A DNA stretch of 64,000 bases from Salinarchaeum sp. Harcht-Bsk1 (GTDB taxonomy: Archaea > Halobacteriota > Halobacteria > Halobacteriales > Salinarchaeaceae). The notes under the pieces were generated by a model that saw only the letters and a program-made list of their open reading frames with translations, searched no databases and was not told the origin of the DNA. Shown here piece by piece: positions 7,658 to 18,300 of this stretch. Every line of letters begins with the position of its first letter. Position 1 is the stretch's first letter. The translations under genes and the position numbers were made by a program. The stretch covers positions 1,178,001-1,242,000 of the forward strand of contig NC_021313.1 in assembly GCF_000403645.1 (NCBI RefSeq), read 5' to 3'.

Positions 7658-10351
7658 ATGACAGACGGCGAGTCGGTGGCGACGATCGAGCACCCGATGC
7701 TCGTCGACGGGATGCTCGAGCGGCGGCGCTACCAGCTCCAGCTCGCGGGCCGCGCGATGGACGGGCACACGCTGGTCTGCCTGCCGACGGGCCTGGGCAA
7801 GACCGCAGTCTCGCTGGTCGTGACGGCCCGGCGGCTCCATGAGGTCGGCGGGAAGGCGCTCCTCCTCGCGCCGACGAAGCCGCTCGTCGAGCAACACGCC
7901 GAGTTCTACCGGGAGGCCCTGGAGATTCCCGACGAGGAGATCGTCGTGTTCACCGGCAAGGTTCGGCCCGACGATCGCGCGGAACTCTGGGAGGACGCGC
8001 GGGTCGTGATCGCCACGCCGCAGGTCGTCGAGAACGACCTGATCGGCAACCGGATCGACCTCGCGGACGTCACCCACCTCACCTTCGACGAGTGCCACCG
8101 CGGCACCGGCGACTACGCCTACGTTTACATCGCCGAACGGTACCACGAAGACGCCGAGCAGCCGCTGGTCACGGGGATGAGCGCCTCGCCCGGCGGCGAC
8201 GAGGAGGAGATCCTGACGGTCTGCGCCAATCTCGGGCTCCGACAGGTCGAGGTGATGACCGAGGACGACGCCGACGTCGATCGGTTCACGCACGACACCG
8301 ACGTCGAGTGGGACACCGTCGAACTGCCCGAGGAGCTGATCGAGATCAGGGATGCGCTCGCGGACGTGATCGAGGAACGCCTCGAGCGGCTGCGCGAACT
8401 CGGCGTGACGAAGAAGCGCAGCGCGGACCTCTCCCAGCGCGACCTGAACGAACTGCGGGGGAAGCTCCAGAACCTCATCGACCAGGACAAGTCGGAGGGC
8501 TACGAGGGGATGTCGATCCACGCGGAGATCATGAAGCTCCGGCGCGCGCTGGAGGTCGTCGAGACGCAGTCCATCGAGGCCGTCGAGCGCTACTTCGAGC
8601 GCCAGCGCCAGCAGGCCAGGTCGTCGGGGGCTTCGAAGGCGAGCCAGCGGTTCGTCTCCGATCCCACCATACGCGAGGCGATCCGACGCGTCGAGGACTT
8701 CGACGAGCGGCATCCCAAGTTCCGGGAGGCACACCTCCGTCTGGCCGAGACGCTCGGCATCGAGGACGGCGAGCGCGCGATCGTCTTTACCGAATCCAGG
8801 GACACTGCGGAGGTACTCACCGAGTTCCTGGGCGAGCACTTCGACACGCGGCGGTTCGTCGGTCAGGGGGACAAGGATGGCTCCGACGGGATGACCCAAA
8901 AGGAGCAACAGGAGACCCTCGACGCGTTCCGCGCGGGAGAGTTCGAGGTGCTCGTTTCGACGTCCGTCGCCGAGGAAGGCCTCGACGTCCCCGAAGTCGA
9001 CCTCGTCCTCTTCTACGAGCCCGTGCCCACGGCGATCCGCTCGATCCAGCGCAAGGGCCGAACGGGCCGACAGGCGAAGGGAAAGGTCGTGGTGTTGATG
9101 GCCGAGGACACCCGCGACGAGGCCTTCTTCTGGATCGCGAAGCGTCGCGAGGAGGAGATGGCAGACGAGCTGGCCGAGCTCAAGGCGATGACCGACGAAC
9201 TCGACGCCCGGCTCGAACAGGCCGGGCTCGACGCGTTCGCGACCGGCGACGCGCCGGAGGCGGTACCAGCGGGTGGCGCTGGAGCGACCCCCGAAATCGC
9301 CGAGTCGAGGACCGGTGACGGGAGCGACGATGGAAGTGAGGAGGGAAGTGACGAAACCCCCGTTTCGACTGGACCGTCTTCGACGGAGGGTCTGACGGAC
9401 GAAACCGCCGAGAAACCGGCTGCAGACGGCGTCAGACGCGCGTCTGACGGAGCCGGAAGCGACGGGAAATCGCAAGCAAGCGATGGGGGAGAGGCCGAGG
9501 GCCAGGCGGACCTCGGCTCGTTCGACGCGAGCGACGACGCGGAGGACGGTTCCGTGCCAGACGATACCACACCACATGCTACAGCCGAAACAGAGGGGTT
9601 CGAAGCAGTGGCCGGTAGCGAGGCTGCAGTCGACGAAACCGAGGGAGACGAGGACGAGCGCGAGGGCACCGTCGCGGCCCCCGATCCCGAAGCCGACGCG
9701 ATCGAGGTCGTCATCGACCAGCGCGAGTTGGAGTCCTCGATCGCGAGAGATCTCTCCCGCAAGGACGAGATCGAGACGCGCCTCGAGACGCTGGCCGTCG
9801 GCGACTACGTCTGCTCCGATCGCGTCGCGGTCGAGCGCAAGACCGTGGAGGACTTCCTCGATACCTTGCTGGGCGGCGATCGCTCGCTCTTCGAGCAGGC
9901 CGGCGACCTGACGCGGCACTACGAACGCTCCGTCGTAATCTTAGAGGGCGAGGGCGTCTACGAGCGCCGGGACGTCCACCCGAACGCGATCCGCGGTGCG
10001 CTCACCTCACTCGCCGTGGACTACGGACTCTCGATCATGCACAGCGACGACCCCGACGAGACGGTGGAGCTGCTCGCGACGATCGCCGGTCGCGAGCAGG
10101 CCGATCGGGATCGCGAGGTGTCCGTCCACGGCGAGAAGCAATCGAAGACGCTCGGCGAACAGCAGGAGTACGTCGTCGCCTCGATCGCCGAGATCGGCCC
10201 CGTGACGGCGCGGGCCCTGCTCGCACACTTCGGGAGCGTCCGCGACGTGATGACCGCCGACGAAGAGGAACTGCTGGAAGTCGACGGCGTCGGGCAGGTG
10301 ACGGTGGAGCGGATTCTCGAGGTCGTGACGAGCGAGTACACGGGGCAGTAG
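7658..10351 (+). CDS. hef: Hef helicase-nuclease (XPF/FANCM family)
   Basis: The 897-residue protein fuses a superfamily 2 helicase to an XPF-type nuclease and processes stalled replication forks and branched DNA. Visible are Walker A PTGLGKT (residues 43-49), the DECH box (144-147), motif VI QRKGRTGRQ (about 465), the ERCC4 nuclease motif ERKTVEDF (about 725) and tandem helix-hairpin-helix motifs near the C-terminus (IGPVTARALLAHFG and EVDGVGQVTVERI). Between helicase and nuclease lies a Ser/Asp/Glu-rich low-complexity linker (about residues 528-677). The ATG at 7658 is chosen over 7556 because the earlier 34 residues are unlike the family. In Haloferax, Hef acts as an alternative to Holliday-junction resolvase Hjc. 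Confidence 0.95.
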   Translation: MTDGESVATIEHPMLVDGMLERRRYQLQLAGRAMDGHTLVCLPTGLGKTAVSLVVTARRLHEVGGKALLLAPTKPLVEQHAEFYREALEIPDEEIVVFTGKVRPDDRAELWEDARVVIATPQVVENDLIGNRIDLADVTHLTFDECHRGTGDYAYVYIAERYHEDAEQPLVTGMSASPGGDEEEILTVCANLGLRQVEVMTEDDADVDRFTHDTDVEWDTVELPEELIEIRDALADVIEERLERLRELGVTKKRSADLSQRDLNELRGKLQNLIDQDKSEGYEGMSIHAEIMKLRRALEVVETQSIEAVERYFERQRQQARSSGASKASQRFVSDPTIREAIRRVEDFDERHPKFREAHLRLAETLGIEDGERAIVFTESRDTAEVLTEFLGEHFDTRRFVGQGDKDGSDGMTQKEQQETLDAFRAGEFEVLVSTSVAEEGLDVPEVDLVLFYEPVPTAIRSIQRKGRTGRQAKGKVVVLMAEDTRDEAFFWIAKRREEEMADELAELKAMTDELDARLEQAGLDAFATGDAPEAVPAGGAGATPEIAESRTGDGSDDGSEEGSDETPVSTGPSSTEGLTDETAEKPAADGVRRASDGAGSDGKSQASDGGEAEGQADLGSFDASDDAEDGSVPDDTTPHATAETEGFEAVAGSEAAVDETEGDEDEREGTVAAPDPEADAIEVVIDQRELESSIARDLSRKDEIETRLETLAVGDYVCSDRVAVERKTVEDFLDTLLGGDRSLFEQAGDLTRHYERSVVILEGEGVYERRDVHPNAIRGALTSLAVDYGLSIMHSDDPDETVELLATIAGREQADRDREVSVHGEKQSKTLGEQQEYVVASIAEIGPVTARALLAHFGSVRDVMTADEEELLEVDGVGQVTVERILEVVTSEYTGQ

Positions 10352-10412
10352 GCAGAGACAACCGACTGGTTGAACCCCGATTCTCTTGCAGGTGCCAACC
10401 CAAGCAGTACCT

Positions 10413-11021
10413 ATGATCCGCCGGTGGACGCGACGGCGACTGCTCGCGAGCGGAACCGCGGCGATCGGCGGGTTCGCGGGCTGTCTGGGCGACGATTCGG
10501 ACGCCGGAGACGGTGACGGGTCGGGCGGCGAAAACGGAGACGGATCGGACGGCGACGACCGCTCGACCACGGCAGACGGCGGTGAATCGGACGAATCGAA
10601 TTCCGACGACGACGTGGAAGATTCGGGCACGGACGGCGGGAGCGACGACCTCGACCTCCGCGAGGCGAACGTCACGGCGGTCGCCGTCGAGACCGAGGGC
10701 GACGGCGCTTACCGCTTCGACGTTACCCTCCTCCACGACGACGATGGCGAAGACGGCTACGCGAACTGGTGGCAGGTCGAGACGCCCGACGGCGAGCGAC
10801 TCGGTCGTCGCGAACTGCTCCACGCCCACGGCACCGAGGAGTTCACCCGTTCGGAGACGGTCACAGTGCCGGCAGAGGAGTCCTGCGTCGTCGTCCGCGG
10901 CCACGATCAGACGCACGGCTACGGTGGACAGGCGATGCTGGTGACGATCGAGAGCGGTGCGACAGACCCGCGGCGACAAGGAAGCGAGCCGAGCGGATTC
11001 GGGGACGCGAAGTGCCCCTGA
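10413..11021 (+). CDS. Tat-exported lipoprotein of unknown function
   Basis: A 202-residue protein with a twin-arginine signal (TRRRLLASGTAAIGGFAGC): the motif RR is at residues 6-8, then a short hydrophobic stretch and a lipobox cysteine near residue 24. An acidic Gly/Ser/Asp linker of about 60 residues follows, typical of haloarchaeal surface lipoproteins, and then a folded domain (ANVTAVAVETEG to MLVTIESG) containing paired HDDD, HAHGT and GHDQTHGYGG segments. The family is not recognised. It is 61 bases after hef on the same strand, but a function in DNA repair is not implied. Confidence 0.75.
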   Translation: MIRRWTRRRLLASGTAAIGGFAGCLGDDSDAGDGDGSGGENGDGSDGDDRSTTADGGESDESNSDDDVEDSGTDGGSDDLDLREANVTAVAVETEGDGAYRFDVTLLHDDDGEDGYANWWQVETPDGERLGRRELLHAHGTEEFTRSETVTVPAEESCVVVRGHDQTHGYGGQAMLVTIESGATDPRRQGSEPSGFGDAKCP

Positions 11022-11054
11022 GTCCACAGCTGTCGGGGACGGACACGGCGGCGG

Positions 11055-11723
11055 TCAGTTCTCCGGGCTGATCTCCGCGAGCGCCTCGGCGGCCTCACTG
11101 GCGGCTTCGAGGTGGTCCTTCGCCGCCCGGGGATCGGCGTCGGTCGCCGCGCGGGCGTGGTGGGTGATCGCGTTCAACAGCGACTGCTGGGCGTCGGCGA
11201 GGCTCGCGTCGGCGGCGGGCTGTGGGGCGGGGTCGGTCGGCTGTGCTGGCGGCTCGTCCGAGCCAGATGATTCGCCACTCGGCTGGCTCGACGCCGTCCC
11301 CGCATCGTCGGATTGGACCGAGGCAGCAGCGCGCTCGGCGATCGAGGTGCCGCCGGTCGGTTCGGGCTCGGCGTCCGCACCGCTGGAGATGACGTCTGCG
11401 AGCTGTTCGTCGGGGGACGGCTCCGCAGTGGCGTCGTCCTCGGTGCCCGCTGCGTCTGCGGGGGCCTCGTCCGCTGCCGGTTCGTGGGTCGCAGCGGACT
11501 CCTCGGTTTCCACGTTGCAGTTCGGGCAGAACTCCTGACCGTCGACGCGGAAGATCGGTGAGCCACACTCGCCGCAGTGGGCGTTCGTCATCGTCGCGCC
11601 CTTGAGCAAGAGGTCGCTCATCTGCTCGGCGGCCGCGCGATCTTCCTTCTCGCGCTCGTACTTCTCGCGGAGGCGTTCCCGCTCGGCCTCTTTGTCGAAT
11701 CCGGAGTCGTCGGCGTCGCTCAT
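11055..11723 (-). CDS. Zinc-ribbon protein, Sjogren's syndrome/scleroderma autoantigen 1 family
   Basis: A 222-residue acidic protein. The N-terminal 60 residues hold a charged helix (EAERERLREKYEREKEDRAAA), then SDLLLKGATMTNAHCGEC and CPNCN, a four-cysteine zinc ribbon typical of the autoantigen p27-like family (helix, LLLKGA..T, C-x2-C, C-x2-C). A long Ala/Glu/Asp/Pro linker follows and the C-terminus is a helical bundle (QQSLLNAITHHARAA, DHLEAASEAAEALAEI). Its role in archaea is unknown; the zinc ribbon suggests binding to a nucleic acid or protein partner. It is convergent with the lipoprotein gene and divergent from the nucleoside hydrolase. Confidence 0.82.
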   Translation of the reverse strand: MSDADDSGFDKEAERERLREKYEREKEDRAAAEQMSDLLLKGATMTNAHCGECGSPIFRVDGQEFCPNCNVETEESAATHEPAADEAPADAAGTEDDATAEPSPDEQLADVISSGADAEPEPTGGTSIAERAAASVQSDDAGTASSQPSGESSGSDEPPAQPTDPAPQPAADASLADAQQSLLNAITHHARAATDADPRAAKDHLEAASEAAEALAEISPEN

Positions 11724-11822
11724 GGGCGAGCGGAGGAGCCGCGGGGCGAAAAGTCCGGCGGGAGCGCGAGCGGTTCCGGGGGAGCAACGTTGAACCGGCG
11801 TCCTACACGAGGTGCAGCCACA

Positions 11823-12803
11823 GTGACGACCGACGATCGATTGCGACGCGACGACGCTGACGGGCGGGCGCCCACTGGAACGGTCGAGGAGCCGATCCCG
11901 GTCGTGCTCGCGACGGACATCGGCAGCGACGTGGACGACACCTGGGCGCTCGCACAGCTCCTCCGGACCCCGGAGTTGGACCTCCAGCTCGTGCTCACCG
12001 AGACCGGCGAAGCGCGCTACCGTGGCGAGGTCGCCGCGAAGCTTCTCGAGCGCGCCGACCGGACCGACGTGCCGATCGGCCTCGGCGTCGAAGACGGCGC
12101 GATGGCGGCGGACGACCGGCATCAGGGCCCGTGGGTCGACGACTACGACCTCGAGTCCTACCCGGGCACGGTCCACGAGGACGGCGTGGGCGCGTTCGTC
12201 GACCTGGTCGCGGCTACGGAGTCGCCCGTGACGGTGATCTCGATCGCGCCGACGCCGAGCGTCGCGGCAGCGCTCGACCGCGACCCGGAACTCGCCGAGT
12301 CCTGCCGGTTCGTCGGAATGCACGGCAGCTTCTACATCGGCTACGACGGTACCCCCGAGCGCGACGCCGAGACGAACGTCCGGGTCGATCCAGCCGCGTT
12401 CCGCCGGGTCCTCGCCGCGGACTGGCGGGACGTCCTCCTGACGCCGCTGGACACCTGCGGGCTGCTCACCCTGGACGGAGAGCGGTACAACGCGATCTGG
12501 TCGGCGACCGACGATCCGCTGCTCCGGAGCGTGATCGAGAACGTCTGCATCTTCGCGCCGCGCGTCCCGTGGATGCCCTACGAGGACTTTACGCGACGCT
12601 CCTCGACGCTGTTCGACTCGGTCGCCGTGGACCTCGCTCGGACCGAGTCGTTCGTCGAGGTCGAGCGCGCACGCTTCGACGTCACCGACGACGGGCTCAC
12701 GGTGCCCGGCGAGGGCGGCGAGTTCGAGGCACGGGTGGCCCTGGAGTGGGCGGACCTCGACGGCTTCGAGGCGTACCTAACCGAGACGCTGCTCGGCCGA
12801 TAG
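11823..12803 (+). CDS. Inosine/uridine-preferring nucleoside hydrolase family protein
   Basis: This 326-residue protein has the metal-binding ATDIGSDVDDTWALA motif near residues 30-43, the DxDxGxDD-like calcium-chelating signature of nucleoside hydrolases, and a later VISIAPTPSVAAAL strand-helix matching the TNVA region. Such enzymes cleave the N-glycosidic bond of ribonucleosides in salvage. The start is GTG at 11823, with no better ATG; the longer upstream frame covers the opposite gene. It differs from classical members by lacking the standard NDDD spacing, so the substrate cannot be assigned. It lies 138 bases before malate dehydrogenase. Confidence 0.82.
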   Translation: MTTDDRLRRDDADGRAPTGTVEEPIPVVLATDIGSDVDDTWALAQLLRTPELDLQLVLTETGEARYRGEVAAKLLERADRTDVPIGLGVEDGAMAADDRHQGPWVDDYDLESYPGTVHEDGVGAFVDLVAATESPVTVISIAPTPSVAAALDRDPELAESCRFVGMHGSFYIGYDGTPERDAETNVRVDPAAFRRVLAADWRDVLLTPLDTCGLLTLDGERYNAIWSATDDPLLRSVIENVCIFAPRVPWMPYEDFTRRSSTLFDSVAVDLARTESFVEVERARFDVTDDGLTVPGEGGEFEARVALEWADLDGFEAYLTETLLGR

Positions 12804-12941
12804 GCGGTGGGGAACGACCGGGCGCGGGTGGATCGGCCCGCGAACAATTCGACGATCGTCGATCCCGAAAATCGGCGTACGACGGCCCACAGACCCCACT
12901 CCGACACCGTTAACTGCGAACGTGGGGGAGTTCCACGTGGT

Positions 12942-13856
12942 ATGACGAAAGTTAGCGTGGTCGGCGCGGCCGGGACGGTCGGCGCCGCCGCAGGCTACAA
13001 CCTCGCGCTCCGGGACGTGGTGGACGAACTCGTCTTCGTGGACATCCCCGACCAGGAAGACACGACGATCGGCCAGGCGGCCGACACCAACCACGGCATC
13101 GCCTACGACTCGAACACGCGCGTGCGGCAGGGCGACTACGCCGACACCGCTGGCTCCGACGTCGTCGTCATCACGGCCGGCATCCCGCGACAGCCCGGCC
13201 AGACCCGCATCGACCTCGCGGGCGATAACGCGCCGATCATGGACGACATCGGCTCGTCGCTCGCCGAGCACAACGACGACTTCGTCACGGTGACGACCTC
13301 GAACCCCGTCGACCTGCTCAACCGCCACCTCTACGAGACGGGCGAGCGCGCTCGGGAGAAAGTGATCGGCTTCGGCGGCCGCCTCGACTCCGCACGATTC
13401 CGCTACGTCCTCTCCGAGCGCTTCGAGACGCCCGTCAAGAACGTCGAGGCCACGATCCTCGGCGAGCACGGCGACGCGCAGGTCCCCGTGTTCTCGAAGC
13501 TCCGCGTCGACGGCACGGACCCCGAGTACGACGCCGACGAGAAGGAGGCGATCCTGGGCGAACTCCAGGAGTCCGCGATGGACGTCATCGAGCGCAAGGG
13601 CGCGACGCAGTGGGGCCCGGCGACCGGCGTCGCTCACACCGTCGAGGCCATCCTCGAGGACACCGGCGAGGTCCTGCCCTGCTCCGTCGTCCTCGACGGC
13701 GAGTTCGGGTACGAGGACACCGCCTTCGGCGTTCCCGTCAAGCTCGGTTCCAACGGCGTCGAGGAGGTCGTCGAGTGGGAACTCGACGAGTACGAGGAAG
13801 AGCTGATGGACGACGCTGCCGAGAAACTCTCCGAGCAGTACGACGAAATCGCGTAG
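12942..13856 (+). CDS. mdh: Malate dehydrogenase
   Basis: A 304-residue NAD-dependent enzyme of the LDH-like MDH group, converting malate and oxaloacetate in the citric acid cycle. It shows the Rossmann motif [12 protein letters not shown] (residues 8-19), an acidic D34 that favours NAD, the substrate loop RQPGQTR (83-89), the arginine in LDSARFR (about 152) and the catalytic His176 in GEHGDAQVP. The ATG at 12942 gives the standard haloarchaeal length; the longer frame from 12807 is rejected. Haloarcula marismortui MDH is the well-studied model of halophilic adaptation for this family. Confidence 0.97.
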   Translation: MTKVSVVGAAGTVGAAAGYNLALRDVVDELVFVDIPDQEDTTIGQAADTNHGIAYDSNTRVRQGDYADTAGSDVVVITAGIPRQPGQTRIDLAGDNAPIMDDIGSSLAEHNDDFVTVTTSNPVDLLNRHLYETGERAREKVIGFGGRLDSARFRYVLSERFETPVKNVEATILGEHGDAQVPVFSKLRVDGTDPEYDADEKEAILGELQESAMDVIERKGATQWGPATGVAHTVEAILEDTGEVLPCSVVLDGEFGYEDTAFGVPVKLGSNGVEEVVEWELDEYEEELMDDAAEKLSEQYDEIA

Positions 13857-14192
13857 CGCGGACTCGGTGTCGCTGAGCGGACTCGCTCGTGGCTTCGTGG
13901 GGGATCGATTACTCTGCGCGTCGGCCCGACGCCTCGCCCTCTTCGTACTCCGGCGGGACCCGCTCGCCGACGAACGACGCCCACTCCGAGACGTGGGTGC
14001 GGTTTCGGGTCATCTCAACGAAGAAATGCAACGCCATTCCGCATAATGGTTTTGCAGAGAGATTGATAGGTATTCGATCCGGAACGGTGCGAACGGCCGT
14101 GGAGGCCCCCGTTCTCCATCCGGGACTCGCCGTGCCCTCCGTCGCCTCACTTCGCTCGATCGCACGCCGCGAAATAGCGTGCGAAAATCGCG
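13857..14192. other. 336-base intergenic region
   Basis: The region lies between the convergent ends of mdh and the DHH phosphoesterase gene. It holds one candidate minus-strand small ORF (13909-14013) with a TATA-like sequence upstream, an AT-rich patch at 14030-14075 (CATAATGG, TTGATAGG) and otherwise nothing recognisable. A plus-strand frame across 13889-14257 is not supported. Confidence 0.5.
13909..14013 (-). CDS. Candidate small acidic protein (34 residues)
   Basis: An ATG at 14013 opens a 34-codon frame reading MTRNRTHVSEWASFVGERV and continuing with PPEYEEGEASGRRAE to a TAA stop. Third positions are almost all G or C and the product is charged, as in real haloarchaeal genes, and an AT-rich TATTATGC-like stretch lies about 30 bases upstream. 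It is too short to be certain. I do not recognise a family. It could be a genuine microprotein or chance, since the surrounding DNA is GC-rich. Confidence 0.35.
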   Translation of the reverse strand: MTRNRTHVSEWASFVGERVPPEYEEGEASGRRAE

Positions 14193-15293
14193 CTACTCCT
14201 CGGGGGAGTCGGGATCGTGGTCGACCTCCGCCGCGACCGTCCGGAACGCGTCGATAATCGCCTGCTTGCAGACGGCTCCTTGCGTCGTCCAGTGGTGCGC
14301 GTAGTCCAGCATGTCTTCGTAGACGTCGGGTTTGCAGCCCGCCGCCTTCGGGTGGCCGCCGCCGTTGACCTTCCCCGCAACTTCGTGGGCACGCTCGAAG
14401 TCGTCGGTGCCACGAATCGAGGCCGGGCCGGAGGGCTTGACGATGACGGAGGCGTCGGCGCCCTCCTCGCGCATCCCTTCGGCGACCTCGTTCTGGGAGC
14501 AGCGGCCGTAGGTGATCCCGACGGTCCAGGGGCCGATCTCCCGGAACTCCGCGCGACGGAGCGCGCGCTCGATGCGGTCGGTCTTCTCGACGCGACGCTC
14601 CTCGAGCATCGCCATCGTCTCCTCGGGGAGGTCGGGACCGTGCTCGCGAACGACCTCGACGTAGGTCTCCTCGTCCTCGACCCAGTAGGAGTAATCGGAG
14701 ATGTCGTCGCTACGGGGATCGTCCTTGATCCAGAGGTCGTGATCCCGCGTCACTGCGGCGAGTTCGTGGAGGTGCGCGGGGAACTCGTAATCGAGGGAAC
14801 GCAGCGCGACGTCCGCGGTGCACTCCTCCTCCGAGTCGCCGACGACGAGGTCCACGCCGGTCTCGCGGACGGCGTCGGCGACCGATTCGTCCCACTGGTG
14901 GTGGTCGAACCACCGGACCTCGCTCGCGGTCTCGACGAGCGCGGCGAGTTCCTCCTCGACGTACTCGAAGCGGTCGGGGGAGAGGTCACAGACGAACGCG
15001 CGGAGGTCGTCCTCGCCGTACTCGGCGACGTACTCCATGCCGTCCTCGAGGTCGTGGGGACCGGTCGGGATCAACGCCGCCTCGCCGTAGACCTCCCGGA
15101 GCAACGCGACGCAGGCGAGTCCGTCGGCGTCGGGGTCGGCGACGACGGCGACGGAGACGCCGGCGAGCGCCTCGGCCGCCTCCTGGGCCTCGAGTTCCTC
15201 CTCGAAGGAGTCGGGTACGAAGAAGCCCTCGCCGGGGAGCAGGGAGCGGCGCTCCGGCGAGAGATCGCGATCGTCGATGAGATCGTCGTCCAT
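14193..15293 (-). CDS. DHH-family phosphoesterase
   Basis: A 366-residue protein with the DHH superfamily motifs: DPDADGLACV (residues 53-62), CDLSPD (about 102), DHHQW (130-134) and the C-terminal DHHA1 glycine motif GGGHPKAAG (about 328). These proteins are metal-dependent phosphoesterases, either RecJ-like exonucleases or enzymes cleaving oligonucleotides, cyclic dinucleotides or polyphosphate. The 366-residue length without an OB fold fits the small archaeal DHH group better than RecJ. The ATG at 15293 (MDDDLIDDRDLSPE) is chosen over 15335 because the earlier residues are basic and unlike the family. The substrate cannot be determined by reading. Confidence 0.87.
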   Translation of the reverse strand: MDDDLIDDRDLSPERRSLLPGEGFFVPDSFEEELEAQEAAEALAGVSVAVVADPDADGLACVALLREVYGEAALIPTGPHDLEDGMEYVAEYGEDDLRAFVCDLSPDRFEYVEEELAALVETASEVRWFDHHQWDESVADAVRETGVDLVVGDSEEECTADVALRSLDYEFPAHLHELAAVTRDHDLWIKDDPRSDDISDYSYWVEDEETYVEVVREHGPDLPEETMAMLEERRVEKTDRIERALRRAEFREIGPWTVGITYGRCSQNEVAEGMREEGADASVIVKPSGPASIRGTDDFERAHEVAGKVNGGGHPKAAGCKPDVYEDMLDYAHHWTTQGAVCKQAIIDAFRTVAAEVDHDPDSPEE

Positions 15294-15362
15294 ACGGGCT
15301 CGAGCGGAGCGAAGGCCAAGAGTCCGCCGATCCACCCCATCCGCGACGAACCGCGAAGAGAG

Positions 15363-18300
15363 CTACGCCGGTGCGATCGCCGTCGGCTCCTCCTCGAACA
15401 TCACCTGGAGCAGTGCCGCGAGCGCGTGGCGCAGGTGCCGGTTCACCGTCGGCTGTGAGACGTCGAGCAGTTCCGCGACGTCCTCGCCGGTGGACTCCCG
15501 GGGCCACTCGAAGAAGCCAGCGAAGAAGGCCGTCCTGAGGACCTCGAGCTGCCGCTCGGTCAGTTCGTCGAACAGGCCGGCGACCAGCTCCTGCCGGGTC
15601 TGGACGTCCCGACGGACGTTCCGGCGCCCGATCAACTGGACGGAGCTGTACCGTTCGCGGAGCATGTCGAGGAACTCGCGGACCTCGGTCGTCGTCGGAA
15701 CGTCCACGACGACGGAGAGATCGCCACCGCTGGCGACCATCGATCTGGGCACGCCGCCGCGACCGACGAGGCTCGCGGCGAGCACCGTCCCCGCGACCGT
15801 CGCCTCGAACAGCGTCGGCTCCTCGGCCTCGCCGATCCGACGGAACTCGACGACCGAGTGGAGGTCCTCGAGCGCGTCCCGAACGGTCTCCGCCGCCACA
15901 CCCGACGTCTCGAAGAACAGTCGCGATTCGTGCTCCCCGTGGGTCGCCAGCCCGACGTACTCCACGCGGGCGCCGGACGCCGCCGCGAGCTGGCCCAGGA
16001 AGTCCGCCTCCTCCTCGAGGCGCAGCCGGAGTTCGACGAACTCGTCGGCGTAGAGGGCGCGACGGGCCTCGACGGCGTTGATGGCGTTGGCGATCGTGCC
16101 GCCGAGGTCCTGCAACACGGAGCGTTCGAGGTCGCCGAACGCGCCCGGCTCGGTACCGTAGACCGCGAGGACGCCGTAGCTGTACTCGTCGAGCTCCAGG
16201 GGAACCGCGATCGCCGAGGAGAACTGCCAGACGAGCGCGTGCTTGCGCCAGTGCTCGGTGGTGACGCCTTCGACGATCGACTCGACGACGGTGGGGTCGC
16301 CGGACACCGCGGTCTGGACCGCCGGATCCGGTGTCTCCGATGACGTCGAGAGCGAAATCGCGTCGAGGTACTCGTGACCGATGCCGGCCCAGGTCCGCGG
16401 AACGAGTTCGGCTCCCTGCTCGTCGAGTGCGCCGATCCAGGCGAAGGCGGCGTCGTCGCTCTCGACGAGTCGCTCGCACACTGCCGACTCCACCTCGTCG
16501 CGGCTGCTCGCGCCGACCAGCGAGCGATCGACGCGCCGGATGATCTCGGTGATCTGTATCTGTCGGCGGAGCCGCCGGTTCTGTGTCTCGAGCTGGGACT
16601 GCTGGCTCCGGAGCGCGACCTCGTTGTCGAGCCGCTGGAGCGCGGTCTCCATCGTCGCGACGAGCGTCTCGGCGAGCCGGCGGTCGTCGGCGTCGGGCGC
16701 GTCTCTGCCCGAGGCGAGGAGCAAGACGCCGTACTCTCCGATCGGTACGAGCATCCCGGCGTGGTCGGAGGCTTCGAGAATCGGCGAGTTGTCCTGCGCC
16801 GGGTCGTCGATCTCGATCGCCTCGCCGCTGACGTAGCTCTCCCACACCAGCGAGTCGTCCTCGGCGTCGAAGCCGACCCCCTCGTCGCGACAGACCGTCT
16901 CGAAGGCCTCCGACACCGCGGCGGGTTCGAGCCGGCCCGTGGACTCCTCGAAGAGATAGACGGCGACGCAAGGCATGTCGAGGACGCCGACGGCCGCGTC
17001 GCGGACCCGCGCGGCCACTGCCGGACGCGAGTCGACTTCGAGGAGCCCGCGGGAGAGTTCGTGGAGCGATTCGAGAGTTAGCTCCTGTTCTTTTTGCTCC
17101 GTGATGTCCTGCACGGAGCCGCGGACGGCGACGATCTCGCCGTCGGACGTGACCGGCTCGCCGATCGCCCGGACCCACCGACGGCCGCGACCGTCGGTCG
17201 CGAGCCGCACCTCCATGTCGTAGCTCTCGCCGTTCTCGATCGCGTCCGCCATCACGCGGTCGATGCCCCGGCGCTCGTCGGAGTGGTAGAACTCGCGAAC
17301 GGTCTCGACGTCGACGTGGTCCGCGGGCGTCGCGCCGTGAATCCGGTAGAACTCGTCGGTCGCCTCGAAGACGTACGGTTTGGATCGAACGTCGAGTTCC
17401 CACCCGCCGACGTGGGCGATCCGCTGTGCCAGGTCGAGCAGGTACTTCGTCCGTTTGAGTTCGTACTGGCGCTCGGCGCGCTCGCTGACGTCCCGTCCGA
17501 TGCCCACGAGCACCTCGTTTCCGTCGGGATCCTCGAGCACCGACCCCAGGAAGTCGTAGCGGACCTTCTCGCCGTCCTTCGTCAGGACGCGCGCCTCCAT
17601 CCGGGCGGAGCCAGTTTCGTACGCCTCGTCGAGCGCGGATGCGAGGGCGTCCCGATCCTCCGGGGCGATGAAGTCGAGTGGCTCCATCCCTTCGATCTCC
17701 TCCTCGGAGAAGCCCGTGGCCTCGCCGAGCGACTGATTCCAGCGCTCGAACGCCGAGTCCGGACCGACGACGTAGAAGACGTCCTCGATCGTGTCGAGGA
17801 CGTCGTCGATGAACGAGGTGTACTCCACGAGGCGATCGGACTTGCGGCGTCGTTCGAGTTCGTAGCCGACCCACTGCGTCGCGAGGTCGACGAACGTGTA
17901 CTGTTCGGCGGTGAACCCCGACGGCGCAGGATCGTCGTCGACGAAGGCCAGCGTGCCGGCGAGTTCGCCCTCGACGTACACCCGCCCGCCGATGTACGCG
18001 GCCGAGCCCCAGCGCTGGTACGCCGGGTGCTCCCCCCAGCCCTCGGCCGGGGCGTCGGCGATCGCGAACACCTCGCCAGTGGTGATCGTCTCGTTGCAGT
18101 ACGTCTCCGTCAACGAGGTGACCGTCCCCGGAGACATCGTGTCGAGACCGCTCGTTTGCACGAACTCGAACCGGTCGTCCTCGGGGTCGATGGACGAGAG
18201 GTACCCGCCGGAAAGGTCGAGGCGTTCGCGGCCGAGGTCCAGCAGCGTCTGGATCTTCTCCTCGAGAGACGCGTCGCGGTCGGCGCCGATCTGGTAGAGT

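Noticed and set aside
7526-9919. N-terminal extension of the universal stress protein frame
   Set aside because: The extension is the antisense of hef; only the last 139 residues match UspA.
14986-17874. 962-codon minus-strand frame overlapping the Bat-like regulator
   Set aside because: It is in another frame of the same strand as the regulator, is arginine-rich and crosses gene boundaries.
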